The position numbers and the translations under genes were made by a program. This document shows positions 23,866 to 34,768 of a stretch of 64,000 bases of DNA, in pieces (within the stretch, counting starts at the first letter, position 1; every line of letters begins with the position of its first letter). The stretch lies in assembly GCF_030247195.1 (NCBI RefSeq), contig NC_080670.1, positions 214,260,546-214,324,545 of the forward strand, written 5' to 3'. This DNA is from Topomyia yanbarensis. Its lineage: Eukaryota > Arthropoda > Insecta > Diptera > Culicidae. The notes beneath the pieces are model-generated. The model saw only the letters and a program-made list of their open reading frames with translations, searched no databases and was not told the origin of the DNA.

Positions 23866-24990
23866 AGTAACCATAAGCATTAAGCCATTGCACTATATTG
23901 GCTATACATTTGCACTAATGTTGCATTGAAATTCCATTACAGCATTAACAACGCAATAAAGCTCTATATTAGCATCAATAATGCATAACTGCACAGCCGA
24001 CATATAACATTATAGCTTGCTCTATATGCGTATATAAAGCTGATATAACGCGTACATGCTTCAAGTTCTTTAAACCATGTAAGCTTTGCAAGTGCATTTA
24101 ATGCCATTATAGAACAAATAAAAAGCTGATATAATGCTATTGTAATGCTGTGGGTTTATTTATTATTGAACTCTTCTTGAAGATTATATTCGGCATATTT
24201 CATTTCAATCGAACATATCTCGACAAACATATCATTACGGCCTAAAAGCCAACTGTCAAAATCAACTTTGAATGGAAATTCCAGACAAACCGTTACTAGT
24301 CGAACACAGTTCACAACAGTTTATGAAAGAGAAAACTTTTCTCTTTCATTTACTACCAACATCTGTGATTAGCGTGTAACGGTTTGTCCGGAATTTCCAT
24401 TCAAAGTGGATTTTGACAGTTGGCTTTTAGGCCGTAATCATATGTTTGTCGAGATATGCAATATAGTCCAGGAAGCAAACGCAGCGCACTTACCGTGAAG
24501 GACGAGGCAAGGTACCTCAGTCCGAGACTTACTAAAGGTAATTTTCGTAAACATTCATATCATGTGAGAACGAAAACCCATTAAGGATATTCATTACAAT
24601 GCATTAGAACAGAGTCAATTGACGGTTTTAAACAGAATATATTATTTTAACATTTTTCCTTTTTGCTCATCAAACCGAAAGGAAGCATAAGAAATGGTTT
24701 TAAAACCATGGCGGACAATAACAACCAACTGAAGCTTTTTAATAGCATTAGTAGTGCCAATATAAGGCTTTCAAATTTGACATTTGTGCGCTTTTGCTAT
24801 ATAATAGCATTAGTACTTCAGAAACGAGCTGTCAATCTCTGCACAGTAATAGCACTATATTTCGCCCTTTTCTGGCTTAATATCAGCATTATATAAGTAT
24901 TTAGGGCTTCACGGCTTTTTGGGGCAGCTTCATATGTGGATCTAAAGCAGATATTAGGCTACGTTATAATGCTTATTGGTCTGGACGAAA
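23866..24990. mobile_element. Candidate A/T-rich MITE containing a nested MITE
   Basis: The left end CCAAGTAACCATAAGCATTA is mirrored imperfectly by TAATGCTTATTGGTCTGG at the right. Inside, motifs such as GCTGATATAATGCTATTGTA and AATAGCATTAG recur in both orientations. The 241-bp MITE at 24216-24456 interrupts it. No gene is seen; the ORF at 24663-24896 is low complexity. Boundaries are approximate. Confidence 0.45.
24216..24456 (+). mobile_element. 241-bp MITE (TATCTCGACAAACAT family), copy 1
   Basis: The ends TATCTCGACAAACAT...ATGTTTGTCGAGATA are inverted. The terminal arms are about 80 bp (…GATTTTGACAGTTGGCTTTT…) around a short centre containing GAAAGAGAAAACTTTTCTCT. An almost identical copy of the same length lies at 59465-59705 in the opposite orientation, and a diverged one at 48037-48280. 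No coding capacity. Confidence 0.88.
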
Positions 24991-25063
24991 CTTCGCGAAA
25001 CATTAATTTTTTGACCAAGTCCCGCTTCGTAATGTTCGAATTCCGCTTGAAATGAGCAATCAG

Positions 25064-25087
25064 CTCTCTCTCTCTCTCTCTCTCTCA
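25064..25087. repeat. (CT)n microsatellite
   Basis: An uninterrupted run of about 12 CT units. Confidence 0.9.
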
Positions 25088-25578
25088 ATTTTTTGCACGT
25101 TGTTCTCGGCTTTCGCTCAGTTCTTGGCTTGTGGTCTACTGTTATCCATTTCTGGAACCTTTGAGACGGTCGAATGATGTATATTCATCAGTTTTCCTAA
25201 AGCGCGATGCGATAACCCAAAATTTTACAGGTTGGTGAACAAAATCCTTTCGTGAACGATTGGCTGACTTTCTTATTTCTCGACCGAAATCTCACTGATA
25301 ACTTCCCAACTAGGCGGATGTAAACAATATAGGCTAAAGAGAAACTGAACAAAATTTGGGTTATTTCGATCAAGTATGAAATTTGGCACAGGATCCACCT
25401 TATCCAAAATTGTCGATAAATGTCTAGCTCTGACAGGCGATTTGTGGATGTGATGCAATTGCCCTTTCCTAAATCAATTCTGAAACAATAAACAGAAGGA
25501 TAATACATTAAACGGAAGACGTCTGTAGCACAAGATTGAATATTTTCGTGCCATTATGAATGAATTGAATTAAATAAA

Positions 25579-26213
25579 TGGTGGTATTCAACGGGGAAAA
25601 CCGATCGGAAATGGTGAGTGAAGCTAAGCAATCATGTGAAAAAAATTCCTCCCAGAGGCGAGATTCGAACTCGCAACCTTTGAGACTCCGGCCCAATGCA
25701 CTAACCCTTATGCTATCCCTGTGTATGGTGACATCCCAGAAAGAACATATGGTTATCCCACTGGCGACGGGGATCGTACCCTGCCTGCAAAGCGAGAATC
25801 AACACACAACGGCAGCTGATGAAGACTGTCGATTTCTGGTCCCTTGCCCAGTGAACAGTAGCTCTGTCACCCACCGAAGTACGATGGGTTATGAACTAAA
25901 AATTAGACATCAGACGATAATAAAAACCGGGGCCTTGGTATCTAGCGGGGAAATTAAATAGATGAAATGTGTTGGGGTGATCAGCTGCCGTTGTGTGTTG
26001 ATTCTCGCTTTGCAGGCAGGGTACGTCGCCAGAGAGATAACCATATGTTCTTTCTGGGATGTCACCATACCCAGGGATAGCATAAGGGTTAGTGCATTGG
26101 GCTGGAGTCTCAAAGGTTGCGAGTTCGAATCTCGCCTCTGGGGGGAATTTTTTCACATGATTGCTTAGCTTCACTCACCATTTCCGATCGGTTTCCCCCG
26201 TTGGATACCACCA
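25579..26213. mobile_element. Foldback element with tRNA-like cores in both arms
   Basis: Two arms of about 240 bp (25579-25820 and 25980-26213) are imperfect inverted copies, separated by about 160 bp. The ends read TGGTGGTATTCAACGGGG and its near complement CCCCGTTGGATACCACCA. Each arm contains a tRNA-like segment. On the right arm it reads GGGATAGCATAAGGGTTAG, then GCGAGTTCGAATCTCGC, a perfect 5-bp T-arm stem with a 7-nt TTCGAAT loop. This is either a foldback transposon or two inverted tRNA-related SINEs. No protein is encoded; ORFs here are antisense echoes between the arms. Confidence 0.75.
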
Positions 26214-26214
26214 G

Positions 26215-27625
26215 TCCTAAATAAGGAATTGGCACTTAAGTCAAAAGACCAAAAATTGAATTATTAGTTTAAATAAATGCTTTTTTCGCTGATTTTGGTA
26301 TGGAAAAAGTCAAAAGCATAACAAAGTGAACTTACCTTATTCATAATCATAAGGTCCTAGAGTGCCACAGATCAAATCTGCTTACCTTTATTATGCTCAG
26401 TCTAGACATTGAAAATAGTGCCTGTTCGTACATTTTGGATTGCAACTTTCTTTCTTATACGTAGTTGAAGTTGGCCTAAAAAAATGAAAACTGTTCAATA
26501 ACTTTGAAAAGAATGAGTGAATTTTACATACAGCCTTCGACAATACTGTTTAATTTTAGGGCTTTCAATTTTGTCTTGAATATTACAATGCAAATAGTTA
26601 CATAAAAAACTAAGTTTTAGGGGGCTACCATAGGAAACGCTTTATAAATCGATAACCTTTAGTCGTAAAAAAATCCTTCAGCAAAACTCTTTATTACGAG
26701 CATTTCTAAAACTTTGTCGAAGACACCAACTTTCTATCTCATCAGTATAGTTACTTTTTTTAGTTCGATCATAGTATGCCATGCCTAAGTTTGATTGTGG
26801 TTGTGAGGAATATTCATACGATCAATTCCTCCAAAGACACCCTGTGAATATATTCGATTGTTTGGCCTCCAGCGAATTAAGCTCACGTTTTTGGCCTTTT
26901 CAGAACACTTTGCATCGAGAATACCATTCAATTCGAACCAGAATGAGAATAAGGAAAATTGAAAATAGAATACTTGAAACTGCAACCAGTCGCAACATTG
27001 CAGTCGCTCTTGTGTGGTGTTTCGATGCGTGTGTGCACTTGCATGTACAATCATGGATGATAACTAAAATATAGTGATTTAAATAAAAAAAAAACTCAAT
27101 TTCTTATCACGATTCTCGATATATCTCAGTAAACAAGCAGAAATTCAAAATTATGATAACACCACTTTGCAGAGATTTTAGGACAAGCAATGTAGCAAAT
27201 ATAACTCAGTTTGCCTCTAAATGGCGTTTGTCATAAGATAGCACGACAGCGACGATGTACTAGATTACTTATCGTTCCATACCTTTTGAAGTAGAATACT
27301 TCTAACGTTTCAAAATTTCGACCGGAATTTTACTCAATTCTTTAAACGTGGATATCTGCCGTCATACTCAACGAACAAATAGATCGTTGCGCTACATGAT
27401 TGGAAATACGTACAACAATTTTGTAACTAATTCTGTAGAATGAACAATTACTGAAAATAACGGAAATAATAGATTTTGTGAAAGCAGTTTTTATCTGTAC
27501 CATGATTGGTCCGTACAATTCATCCACAAGCGAGCCGGACTAGTTTTCTTTCGAACTTTTACCTCTTTGTCGATGGTCGGACCCTTTTGCGTTGAACGTA
27601 AACTAAACCGAGTGCAAAATCGGGG
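26215..27625. other. No gene recognised
   Basis: A/T-rich sequence with short ORFs such as 26781-27074 that show no domain or codon bias. Confidence 0.45.
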
Positions 27626-27628
27626 GTC

Positions 27629-28009
27629 ATGTGCGGGTGCGGCATCATTCGTGTTACACCACACATACGCTCACTATGCTCGGTTCGTGCCGGTCTCCAG
27701 TTTGCTGTCGACCGGATCCATCGTTTGCTGAGAAAGGGTCACTACGCCGAGCGTGTCGGTACTGGAGCACCCGTCTATCTGATAGTAGTGATGGAATAGC
27801 TTACCTCCGAAGTATTGGAGCTGGTAGGAAACGCTACCCGTGATAACATGGAGACCAGGATCATCCCCCGTCATCTGCAGCTTGCCATTAGAAATGACGA
27901 AGAGCTGAACAAATTGCTCTCCGGTATGACTATTTCCCAGGGTGGTGTGTTGCCTTATGTCCAGACCATTCTACCGCCAAGGAAGACCGAAAAGAAGGCA
28001 CCAAATTAA
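27629..28009 (+). pseudogene. H2A: Histone H2A pseudogene, full length with one nonsense codon
   Basis: From the ATG at 27629 the frame is collinear with canonical H2A for 126 residues. [20 protein letters not shown] falls at 20-39 and the late helix [20 protein letters not shown] follows, ending KKTEKKAPN. Codon 57, normally Tyr in the MEYL motif, is TAG (27797-27799), one change from TAC. The N-terminal tail is scrambled (MCGCGIIRV instead of a lysine-rich tail), and NMET replaces the usual NKKT. No histone 3' stem-loop follows the stop. Instead an A-rich run (AAATAAAAAAAAA) starts about 35 bp on, suggesting a retrocopy of a polyadenylated H2A transcript. It would encode at most a truncated peptide. 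Confidence 0.9.
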
Positions 28010-30690
28010 ATCTTTCTTTGTTGGCAGCTGAAACGATGCAGAAATAAAAAAAAACTACGACCTTTTCAGGGTAACCATTTTATTCGCATGAAGAATTTTT
28101 ATTCGATATTCCTTTTCTCGCCTTCGTTGACGTATCATATGATACTTCTCATGGTAAAAAGTTTTTGGCAGTTTGTACGTACGGTAATTAGCATATTGGT
28201 ACACGCGTTTCATATTTCGGAAGCACCTGATGCGTTTTTCTATCACTAAGGCACCTGACAACATGCTTCTGTAGGTATTTCTAAAGCACGGACGGACTCA
28301 ACTGGATTTGTGCTTACTTAATTATTAGGTTTTAGAATTTTGTTACTGTTAAGGTTTATAACGAATTATAACCTATGGAGAGCAGGAGAGTAAGCTAGAA
28401 CGTGACGTGGCATGTTTTTGCTGGTCTATAGTCTCCAGTCCTAAGTCGAGTCAGTGGTTTTGCTAGATTTAAATACATTTGTAAACTGAACGAAATAGCT
28501 ACATTTTGAATGTAGCCGTAGTCGTGCCTCGTACACAACCCTTTAATTTTGTATTTTCTAATCGAAACTCCGATCACGTCTAAGCGATATGTTAATCTAT
28601 CTGTTACGATTATTATGCTTGATTAACAAACCACATTGTTGAAAACGTAAATTAAATATCAAAACAAAATGAACGCCTTTATCCAGTAGCGACTAGCCTT
28701 TGTTTGCCGAAAACTAACCCATCATCGATAGTTATAATTGATGCATCTTGTTGAAAGTAGTCGCAGGTCCGTCCTATCATTTCTTCTGAATTGATTGAAA
28801 ATAAAATCTCATACTTTCACTGATCTCACTTTATTAGCGCCTTCTCGTCGTGAATCGAACCACGGATCGCTTCGTCTACTGATGATGATAGGCACGTAGT
28901 AGACCATCAATCTTGATTGCACAAGCCCAGGTACCTATATTTATCTTTATACGAGAAAAAAAACCTGATCTGTTCGCGAAACTTCATTGGCAGTCATTCG
29001 CGATCATGAGTCAGTAATAGTGCGTGAACTCGAAATCGATTGTACAGATCAACACGGTATTGTTCGGATTTAATTTAATTTTGACTCAATTTATAAATCA
29101 GCACACTTTGACCTACATATCATTCACCGTTCCATCTAAAGAATTAAAAAAAAAACTTAAAACAGTATCGACGAATAATTACTGTATGTGGAAAATTTGA
29201 AATGACTAACTCGTTCCAGAGTTGCACGAAACATTGCAGAAAACCGTTCATTCTGGACAAATTTCCTTGGCTTCCCTAGTGGCACGAACGCATCTTTTCA
29301 TATTTCATGCGCCATCTTGGATCGCTGCGGACGTCGAAGATCACGAAGACAGCTGCTGCAAACGATGTAAAATCTAGGTTGCCATGGAAGATTGCAATTT
29401 TTCCTGCCACCCAAAACCGGTAATGTGATTATACCTGCGTTGAGATCGAAACCGATGAGCGCAAATAAAAAAAATTAATAAAACGCGAAGCGGTTCGCTA
29501 TCTCTGCCCCTGACTTTTAAGCGTGTTTGGGCTATGGCCCAGAGTTTCGCTTTCATTTAACCGATCAGCTGTTGATTTATTGGAACTAATCGTAAAGATA
29601 AATTGATCTACCTAGGCGAAAAAAATGATTAAATTATAATTGCGACATTGACACTGTGCGGCAATCGATTTCGTTTTCTAGCAACCGTCGCAAATTATCC
29701 ATGAAATTAGCTACATCCGATACAGCCAAGGTCAGAATTGAATGCAGCTCGTCGACCAATAGGCAAATAAAAAATCCGTCACGTCATGCTAAGCACCAAC
29801 TGGACCCTGGCTCGATTCTATTGGCTATTATTCACGTCAATGGACAAGTCTGTTCGTAGCGTCGATGCGGTGTGTCTCGCTATATCTCATTAGCTATTCA
29901 AGTGGCGTCTTCAATAACTGATGGGTGGCTTTATGGGCAGACCATAGACTGTCGATCGGCGACTTTCCTTCTGCGGAGAGTTTTTTTATTAGCTAATTTG
30001 TATGAATGGATGAGCGCACCAAAAGGATTGTGCCTTATACCACTACTGGTCGGAGATAATATATGTATAATCGTTGTGCAATCTTGTTAAATGCGCAAAA
30101 AATAAATGCGGTATGCTTCGTAGCTTAAAGCAGTGCTTCATCGATCTTACCCAGTAGTTGAACATTGACGTACAGTCCGTTTACAAGAACGTAAACTGAT
30201 TACTTGAACCTCAGTAACGATATATCCACTTTTTAAAGAATTAGATGATAGTGGGTCTAATCAATGAAATTGGGAGCGTAATTGAACGTTTGATGCCATT
30301 ATCGGAACAATAACTTACTAAGTTGTCCCCGCTTCAGCGACAAGAACTAATACTGATGGTTGGGTATACTTTCTAAGCTTGTTTCGGTTTTTGGATTTAT
30401 AAGGAAGCGTTACCAAATGTTGCAACCAAAACATTGCATAATTGCATAGGGTTAAATCTGCCCCACCCATTATACGTTTGGTGCGATTCATAACAATTGT
30501 GGGGTAATAGCATGTTTAAAATCTGTACACGTGTCTGATAGGTGACCGCTGTTATAAAGAAGTAATCAACAAACTACGACAAATGGGAATCGTAACAGAT
30601 GGCTCGGAATCGACATATGTAATAAATATTAATCGAACGGTGATAAGTATACCGTTTTATGTAGACAAAGAACCGTGTGTTTTAGTTCCG
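28010..30690. other. No gene recognised
   Basis: A weak tRNA-like B-box on the minus strand (GGTTCGATTCACGACGAG, near 28845-28862) could mark an old SINE. The A-rich run near 29465-29485 could be another retrocopy tail. Nothing else is supported. Confidence 0.4.
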
Positions 30691-30699
30691 ACTAATGCT

Positions 30700-32050
30700 G
30701 ATTTGAGTTAACATTGGTACTTTTCATTCGTTCCGATTATAGCTTATGAGAACCAATGTAGATATTGTCTGAAACAACAATGACCAGAGAGGAACTGCAT
30801 CAGGAAAAGGGTTATTTCTCCACGGTTCCTGTTCACTCAGATCAAGAGAACCGATATGACGCTGTGTATATAGCTACCGTTGTCCATCCAATCCCATTCT
30901 TACTCGTGTTTGTTGTATTCCTCTGATTGCTTGCGCTGACTTACGCATTGACTATCCTCCATTAGAATGATACAGATCATTTCAGCGATATCGCTGACTG
31001 CGTTGGGTGAAATGGTCTCTGGCCTTAACGTACTACTCAGCTTTACTCGATTCCACTGTGTCCCCTCCGCTGCAAGCCTGACAGGACCTCCGTATCTCAG
31101 TATAGGCAATGATACATTTGCCACCTCTGGCTACTGCATGACCCAGAGTTGCTCAGCCTAATTCTAACTAAAACGTTGATCGCTTTAGCCGTTTTCTCGT
31201 CAACATAGGTGTTGAAATTCAGGCGGTCATCGATCAACACACCCAGATTTTTCAGCACATACTTCGATACCATGACATGCTCCCCGACGGTGGTTTCTGC
31301 TTGCAGGTGTTGACCAGTAGCCTTCGTTTTATAGTGGAATATCTTGATTGCATGCATTTTCCAATCATGTCAATCGTCTCCATCGCCATGTCCAACTATT
31401 CCAGCGATTTCCTCAGTACTGTTATTACGATGTCGTTGGCAAACCCGACAATCACTACACTCTTAGACAGTTTAAGCGTGAGTACGCCGCTATACATCTC
31501 GTTCCAGAGCGTTGAGTCCATGATAGTCGATATCCGTCCCCGGTTTGACTCGTAAATTAGAACCCGGTTCTAGAAGTAGCTCCTCTACAAAATAACTAGG
31601 GACGCATTTATTCAGCAACGGCTTCCCAGCTCGCGCTACTGTGCGCGTTCTTGTCGTCTATTGTTATCCCGACACATTATCGATTGCCTCTTCATTTCTG
31701 AGCGCCATTTCAGTTCTCTCAATCACGGTCCGAATAGCGACCACCGTAGATTTGGCTTCCTGTGTTCGCTCTCCATAAATGTTGCCAGTCTGTTGAGGAT
31801 AATCCCAAGCGTTTCCTGTTTCCCGAGCCTAGCTAGCAGTCGAATTGGTCCATACAACGATGGACCTTTGACAGATTTGGCTTTTGGATAGAAGGTTTTG
31901 GAGCGCTTTTCTAAACATATCCAGGAATGATTGAATCGCCACTTTCAATGCGTTGTTGGAGATTTCATTTGGGCGCTTCATTCACCTTAGGCACTCCGCC
32001 ACTGCGACAAGTCACTCTACTTCGCCATACGGTGTAATTGGCCATATGGT
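30700..32050 (-). pseudogene. R1-like LINE: reverse transcriptase and C-terminus, decayed
   Basis: Reading the minus strand from about 32050, frames broken by stops give SLYGPIRLLARLGK, MDSTLWNEMYSGVLTLKL, SVVIVGFANDIVITVL, then YVLKNLGVLIDDRLNFNTYV and PILRYGGPVRLAAEGTQWN. The end is RGEITLFLMQFLSGHCCFRQ YLHWFS near 30720. This is the order of R1-clade LINE ORF2: RT fingers, palm motif C, the LKYLGV-IDDRL block, ILRYGG, and the GE--F-LTQ-L-GHG-F--YLHR block. The catalytic FADD box reads FAND, so the second palm Asp is preserved but the first is Asn. The copy is inactive and truncated at both ends. Confidence 0.8.
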
Positions 32051-32339
32051 TTAATTGTGCTGCGGGAAGAGCCCATCAGTTTGTCAGGGCACATTTTCAG
32101 AGATGTCACGACCCCTCTGACCGTTGCCATCGTCACAAGGTATCAGTTGCCCCAGGGGTTGGTGTTCTAGTTATCTTAGTATGGTTGCGTCACATGCGTT
32201 TTTATCAATTCATCCGCGTTCAGGTCATACAAGTCACTCGCTGCTCGGAGTGATTCTTCTAAAAGATCCTTGGTCGAATGACTTCACCTTCCACTTTTGC
32301 TCACGGGTTCTCGCCCACTTTTGTGTGTGAGAGTTTTTG

Positions 32340-33930
32340 TATGTATGTACCTGAAATCGATGTAAAAAGAAAGCATGAAGACAAATTATGTGTATATGGT
32401 AATAGTATGCTAATATAAGAAATGCGCATATAAACTTACAATAAATCAGCAATTACAACTTATTTGAGTTAAACAAGCATGCTCGGAAAAATATCTCGTT
32501 TATCACTACACATCAACACCGAAGTGTGATGACAGCATAGAGCCATCTTCGCCGAAAGAGCCGATATAACTGCCTAGGACATTACTGTCGCTTGTGAGAT
32601 TTCTTTTTTCGTTCTATTCATATTTTTAAAGGGTAGCGCCCATCTTCTTCATTTCCATTTTTGGTTGATCGCATTTGCTAATTTCTTTTTGTATTAGTTG
32701 AGTATCTCCGCCATTCCAAAGAACTAAAATGATAAAAGAATAATGAATAAATAAATATTGACAAATGGGTATGGTTCAACGACACGAAAGACATGAGACG
32801 GGAACATGATTAGTTGGCATTTGTGATATATAAAACTAGTTGGGAAATTACTAAGTACGACTCGAATTTCGTTTTAAACTATCACACGGTTGCGAATAGA
32901 TGAGCATTTCGTTAAAAGGGCATACAACATCTCGGCAAAAATGATTCTCAAAATTAATCTGACAGTCATCGTACCTGGCCAGACTGGTTTTCAAACAGCA
33001 ATAGGCCTAGTGATTTTAGGATGACTTACCGTAGTTAAATGGTTAACCAAATTCTCCAGAGCGCAGGGAAAGCTTGAAACACCCCCATGCTCGAGGTTAC
33101 CTATTTTGTTTTAAACTAGGTCAAATTACGAAAAATTATAACCATGATCCGGTAGATCCATGATGGTTGGGACCTTTGAATATGATTGTGGAATCTGATA
33201 TTCATGGTCTTTTTGAGGCTGTTTTGTTTCAAACTACCACTAGTTATACTAGTAATAGGGGAATGATTATCGTGTGATCGTCTCTAGGCGAACGAGGACT
33301 TGTAGATTTTGTTTTAATATTTTTCGTTACTCTTAGTGTGATGCCGTAAAAAATAACAAAATCGACAAAGTCAAACATAAGATTTTATACAAATTTGTTC
33401 GAACAAGAAGATATGTTCATCGTGTAAAAACAGCACTAAGAAATGCAACTAGCAACGAACGTTATATATGAACGGACCCTGAAGAAAATACAAACGCCTA
33501 GATGTAGTCTCCACATATAATGTATTTTCTTTCGAGTAATGCGATTCACACGTTACGGCATAACCATCTAGATCACGTTACATATTCTCGTACGTTCAAA
33601 AAATGACGCTTGCGGATGAAATATATATGAAATTGATTCATTAATGTGACAGAGCCTTGGTGTACATCAGGCAAAAACAATTATTCTTTGTGACATGTAA
33701 GCAGTGTACGGAAGCGCTTGGGAGTTTTCCAAATTTATATATTGAATATAACAAAATTAGCATTTCGGCTTGCTAATTCAGTTGGACACAATCGAATAAA
33801 AGAGTAATTTTAAAGAAATAAAAGAGACACCACTATTTTCAAGGACGTCATCATGAACTATTATCCTAATTTCGAATATGTTTCTTCTTGGAATAACAGG
33901 ATCTTCCAGTTAAGTCAACTAGTTAAAATA
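32340..33930. other. No gene recognised
   Basis: A/T-rich intergenic sequence downstream of APPBP2, with no ORF carrying recognisable domains. Confidence 0.45.
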
Positions 33931-33937
33931 CAGCATA

Positions 33938-33943
33938 TTTATT
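33938..33943 (-). terminator. APPBP2: Candidate APPBP2 polyadenylation signal (AATAAA)
   Basis: This is the first canonical AATAAA on the minus strand after the APPBP2 stop codon that I could find, about 540 bp downstream. Use is not shown. Confidence 0.3.
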
Positions 33944-34480
33944 AATAGATTTTTCCTTCTTCGTCTGATTAATCCGTAGAACTCTACTCAAAGTGACCTG
34001 GCTTTGTCAACGCATTGTGCTACCCGGTACGAAAATCACACGAAGCTGGAAACTATAACAAACGCAACGGAAGAACTTGCCATCATGCCACGACACAACA
34101 TTGATAGATGTTTTGAACCGTTGGTGGCATTGACATTACGTGAAATCATTTCCAATGGGCGGGTAGCCGGTACTCGCGTAATTCAAACAAATTTAACTCT
34201 ACCGAATCTATCTAGAGGTGATTGCAGAACGAATTAGGATCGTCTCAGTATGTCGTGTGATGTACAATTGCAACAAAACGGACACAATATTGTATCGAAT
34301 GAATAAAATCAATAGTTTGTCAGCCAACATTTTCGGGGACGGGTTATTTTTGTGCCAAACGTCCGGGAATTACTTCGCAAAGCAACAAAAATTTAGCGAC
34401 GAAGATAAAGGTGCAAATTGAAGGGTCTTGATAGTTGATTGGGATATTTTCGCTTAAAAGTGGCTTACTTGTTACTGTTT

Positions 34481-34768
34481 TCACATGCTCCGTAGCAACT
34501 CTTCTGCCGAAGCCGATGACGACGCAGCAGGTACCGGTAAATCTTCACCACTGTCCGGTGCCGACTCTTCACCGATTCCACTTTCTCCACTATCAGGAGG
34601 AGCACCCTCGGCTTCAACACGGTGGTGATGGTTATGGTCTAAGCTAGTAGCACTGTCCGTCAACGGATCGCCCCCCGTAAGGCAAGTGCTGTTTGAACAC
34701 ATTTCAAAAAACTTTCTAGTTACCTCCTCCATCGAGGTGTCCTCCGTCAGCTCGGTTGGGAAGTTGTT
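34481..34768 (-). CDS. APPBP2: APPBP2 exon 5 (residues 638-732) with acidic tail
   Basis: The exon follows a 63-bp intron (TTTTTTAG/AACAAC). It begins NNFPTELTEDTSMEEVTRKF, which aligns with the usual APPBP2 C-terminus. It then continues about 65 residues with a His run, two DSGE motifs and a Ser/Ala stretch, ending LLRSM and TGA/TAG context at 34481. Confidence 0.88.
   Translation of the reverse strand, partial: NNFPTELTEDTSMEEVTRKFFEMCSNSTCLTGGDPLTDSATSLDHNHHHRVEAEGAPPDSGESGIGEESAPDSGEDLPVPAASSSASAEELLRSM

Noticed and set aside
26070..26145. A functional tRNA gene.
   Set aside because: T-arm and A-box-like parts are present, but I could not pair a complete acceptor stem and anticodon arm, and the same sequence sits inverted in the other arm.
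25578..26174. ORFs of 127 and 92 codons with similar peptides on both strands.
   Set aside because: The similarity comes from the inverted arms of the foldback element, not from protein coding.
27629..28009. An active histone gene.
   Set aside because: An in-frame TAG at codon 57, a scrambled N-terminal tail and no histone 3' stem-loop.
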